A stretch of DNA of 5,757 bases from Frankiales bacterium. Lineage in GTDB: Bacteria > Actinomycetota > Actinomycetes > Mycobacteriales > SCTD01. This document shows positions 4,823 to 5,757 of the stretch, one piece after another. The stretch's first letter is position 1. Every line of letters begins with the position of its first letter. The stretch is from positions 1 to 5,757 of the forward strand of contig JAOPVD010000251.1 in assembly GCA_025966295.1 (NCBI GenBank), in the 5' to 3' direction. Under the pieces are notes generated by a model. That model was given only the letters and a program-made list of their open reading frames with translations, was not told the DNA's origin and ran no database searches. The position numbers and the translations under genes are program-made.

Positions 4823-5757
4823 GTGAAGATCCGTCGTGCCTGCGTCGCTGCCGTGCTGCTGGTGGGAAGCGGGCTGACGAGCTCGGCCACGGCCGGTCCC
4901 GGCCAGCTGCCGGTCGGACAGGGCGGTCGAGCCAGCGCCAACGTGCGGCTGCTGGCGAACGTCCCGACCGGCACCGGCACGGGCGGAGCCTTCCTCGGCA
5001 CGACGTACTTCCAGACCTCGGCCGACACGGTGTGGTTCTCGGCGCTCTCGACGCAGGCCGTCACCGGCGGCCTGCTGGCCTTCGACGCCAGCCGACCCGA
5101 GCAACCGGTCCCCGTCGGCTCGTTGCCCATCCCGCACCACGAGAACGAGGACCTCACGCTCTCGGCCCGGCGCAAGCTCGCCGTCATCAGCCAGCAGCCC
5201 TACCGCGCCAACCCGCTCAGCACCGCGAGCCCCTTCCTGCCGGGCCGGCAGTTCCTCGTCGATGTGGCGGTGCCCTCCGCGCTGCGCCTCGTCAGCGTCG
5301 TCGAGACACCGGCCACCGTGGGGACGCGCGCGGACGGTCGGACGCTCGCCGGCCCCGGCCACACGACCACGTTGGTGGGAGGCGACCGGTACCTGTGGGT
5401 GTCGGGGGCGCGCAACGGCGGCATCTACGTCATCGACATCGCGGACCCGGCCGCGCCCAAGGCCCTCGGGTACTTCCTGTCGCCGGCCGGACGGGCCTAC
5501 GGCCCCTTCACCCCCGGTGTGGTCCACGACGTCGACGTCGACCGGTACGGCGACGTCTGGCTGACCGGCTCCGGCGGCACCGCGGTCTACCGGCTGTCCA
5601 CCAACCCGCTCAAGCCGACGCTGGTCGCCAGCATCTGGCCGTCGGACAACGCCCGTGCCCAGCAGCTGCTCCACCACGGCTCGCAGCGGCTCGACAGGGA
5701 CCACGTCCTCATCACCGAGGAGGACTACGAGGCCGGCTGTGACAGCGCCGACCACCA
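4823..5757 (+). CDS. Secreted beta-propeller-like protein of the LVIVD-repeat type, 3' end outside the window
   Basis: An open frame of 311 codons starts at GTG 4823 and leaves the window without a stop. The N-terminus MKIRRACVAAVLLVGSG has a basic start and hydrophobic core, with a likely signal peptidase site at ATA-GP (residues 24/25), so the protein is probably exported. The mature part has blade-like repeats: GGLLAFDASRPEQPVPVGSL (82-101), GGIYVIDIADPAAPKALGYF (199-218) and HDVDVDRYGDVWLTG (235-249). Recurring conserved-looking motifs are HHENED (105-110), GPGHT (177-181), LLHHGS (282-287) and ITEEDYEAGC (297-306). The pattern of a hydrophobic strand followed by D-x-[SA]-x-P-x-x-P matches the LVIVD/YncE-like beta-propeller group known from actinobacterial and other secreted proteins. 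The biochemical role of this group is not established; His/Asp-rich motifs could bind a metal. It is divergent from the cupredoxin gene. Its start is set by GGGAGG 4 bases upstream. Confidence 0.8.
   Translation, partial: MKIRRACVAAVLLVGSGLTSSATAGPGQLPVGQGGRASANVRLLANVPTGTGTGGAFLGTTYFQTSADTVWFSALSTQAVTGGLLAFDASRPEQPVPVGSLPIPHHENEDLTLSARRKLAVISQQPYRANPLSTASPFLPGRQFLVDVAVPSALRLVSVVETPATVGTRADGRTLAGPGHTTTLVGGDRYLWVSGARNGGIYVIDIADPAAPKALGYFLSPAGRAYGPFTPGVVHDVDVDRYGDVWLTGSGGTAVYRLSTNPLKPTLVASIWPSDNARAQQLLHHGSQRLDRDHVLITEEDYEAGCDSADH

Noticed and set aside
5032..5742. 236-residue plus-strand open frame in the right part of the window
   Set aside because: Out-of-frame shadow of the propeller gene that starts at 4823; Arg/Pro/Ala-rich with no domain.
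4706..5755. Minus-strand open frame extending the cupredoxin upstream to 478 residues
   Set aside because: The extension is antisense to the secreted propeller gene, which has a strong ribosome binding site and signal peptide, and the extra residues are low-complexity Arg/Gly/Asp-rich sequence.
1..5757. CRISPR arrays, insertion sequences, tRNA or rRNA genes
   Set aside because: No regularly spaced repeats, no transposase-like protein, no terminal inverted repeats and no cloverleaf-type sequence were seen.

Overview
The window comes from a high-GC Gram-positive bacterium (Actinobacteria). The evidence is a strong G/C bias at third codon positions, frequent GTG starts plus one TTG start, and a ctaC-ctaD-ctaF cluster that includes the actinobacterial four-helix subunit IV, CtaF. 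The proteins look like those of Geodermatophilaceae-type actinomycetes, but that placement is an impression from sequence style and was not computed.

Layout. On the minus strand at the left edge, a class V aminotransferase-fold cysteine desulfurase (1196 to 60) overlaps by 4 bases (ATGA) the start of a TusA-family sulfur carrier (63 to beyond base 1). The pair looks like a coupled sulfur-relay operon: the desulfurase makes a cysteine persulfide and the TusA-like protein, with its CPxP cysteine, could accept it. A 97-base divergent intergenic region separates this pair from the plus-strand operon ctaC (1294-2103), ctaD (2105-3784) and ctaF (3789-4262). The gaps inside that operon are 1 and 4 bases. 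It encodes subunits II, I and IV of an aa3-type cytochrome c oxidase, and every CuA, heme a, heme a3, CuB and main proton-channel residue I looked for is present. A 14-bp-stem hairpin at 4278-4310 ends the operon.

Convergent with ctaF is a small type-1 copper (cupredoxin) protein on the minus strand (4705 to 4319). It has a complete His-Cys-His-Met ligand set, a Gly/Tyr-rich tail and an oddly poor N-terminus. Divergent from it, after a 117-base gap, is a secreted beta-propeller-like protein (4823 to beyond the right edge) resembling the LVIVD-repeat family. It has a good ribosome binding site and signal peptide and is truncated by the window.

Functionally, the centre is the terminal segment of the aerobic respiratory chain. 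The sulfur-relay pair on the left and the exported copper protein on the right are plausible metabolic neighbours (Fe-S/thio-cofactor supply, copper or electron handling), but no direct link is shown by sequence. No mobile element, CRISPR array, tRNA or rRNA was seen. Most of the window is ordinary core-genome content. The points worth a second look are the cupredoxin N-terminus, the atypical desulfurase active-site residues, and the small structures in the two divergent intergenic regions.
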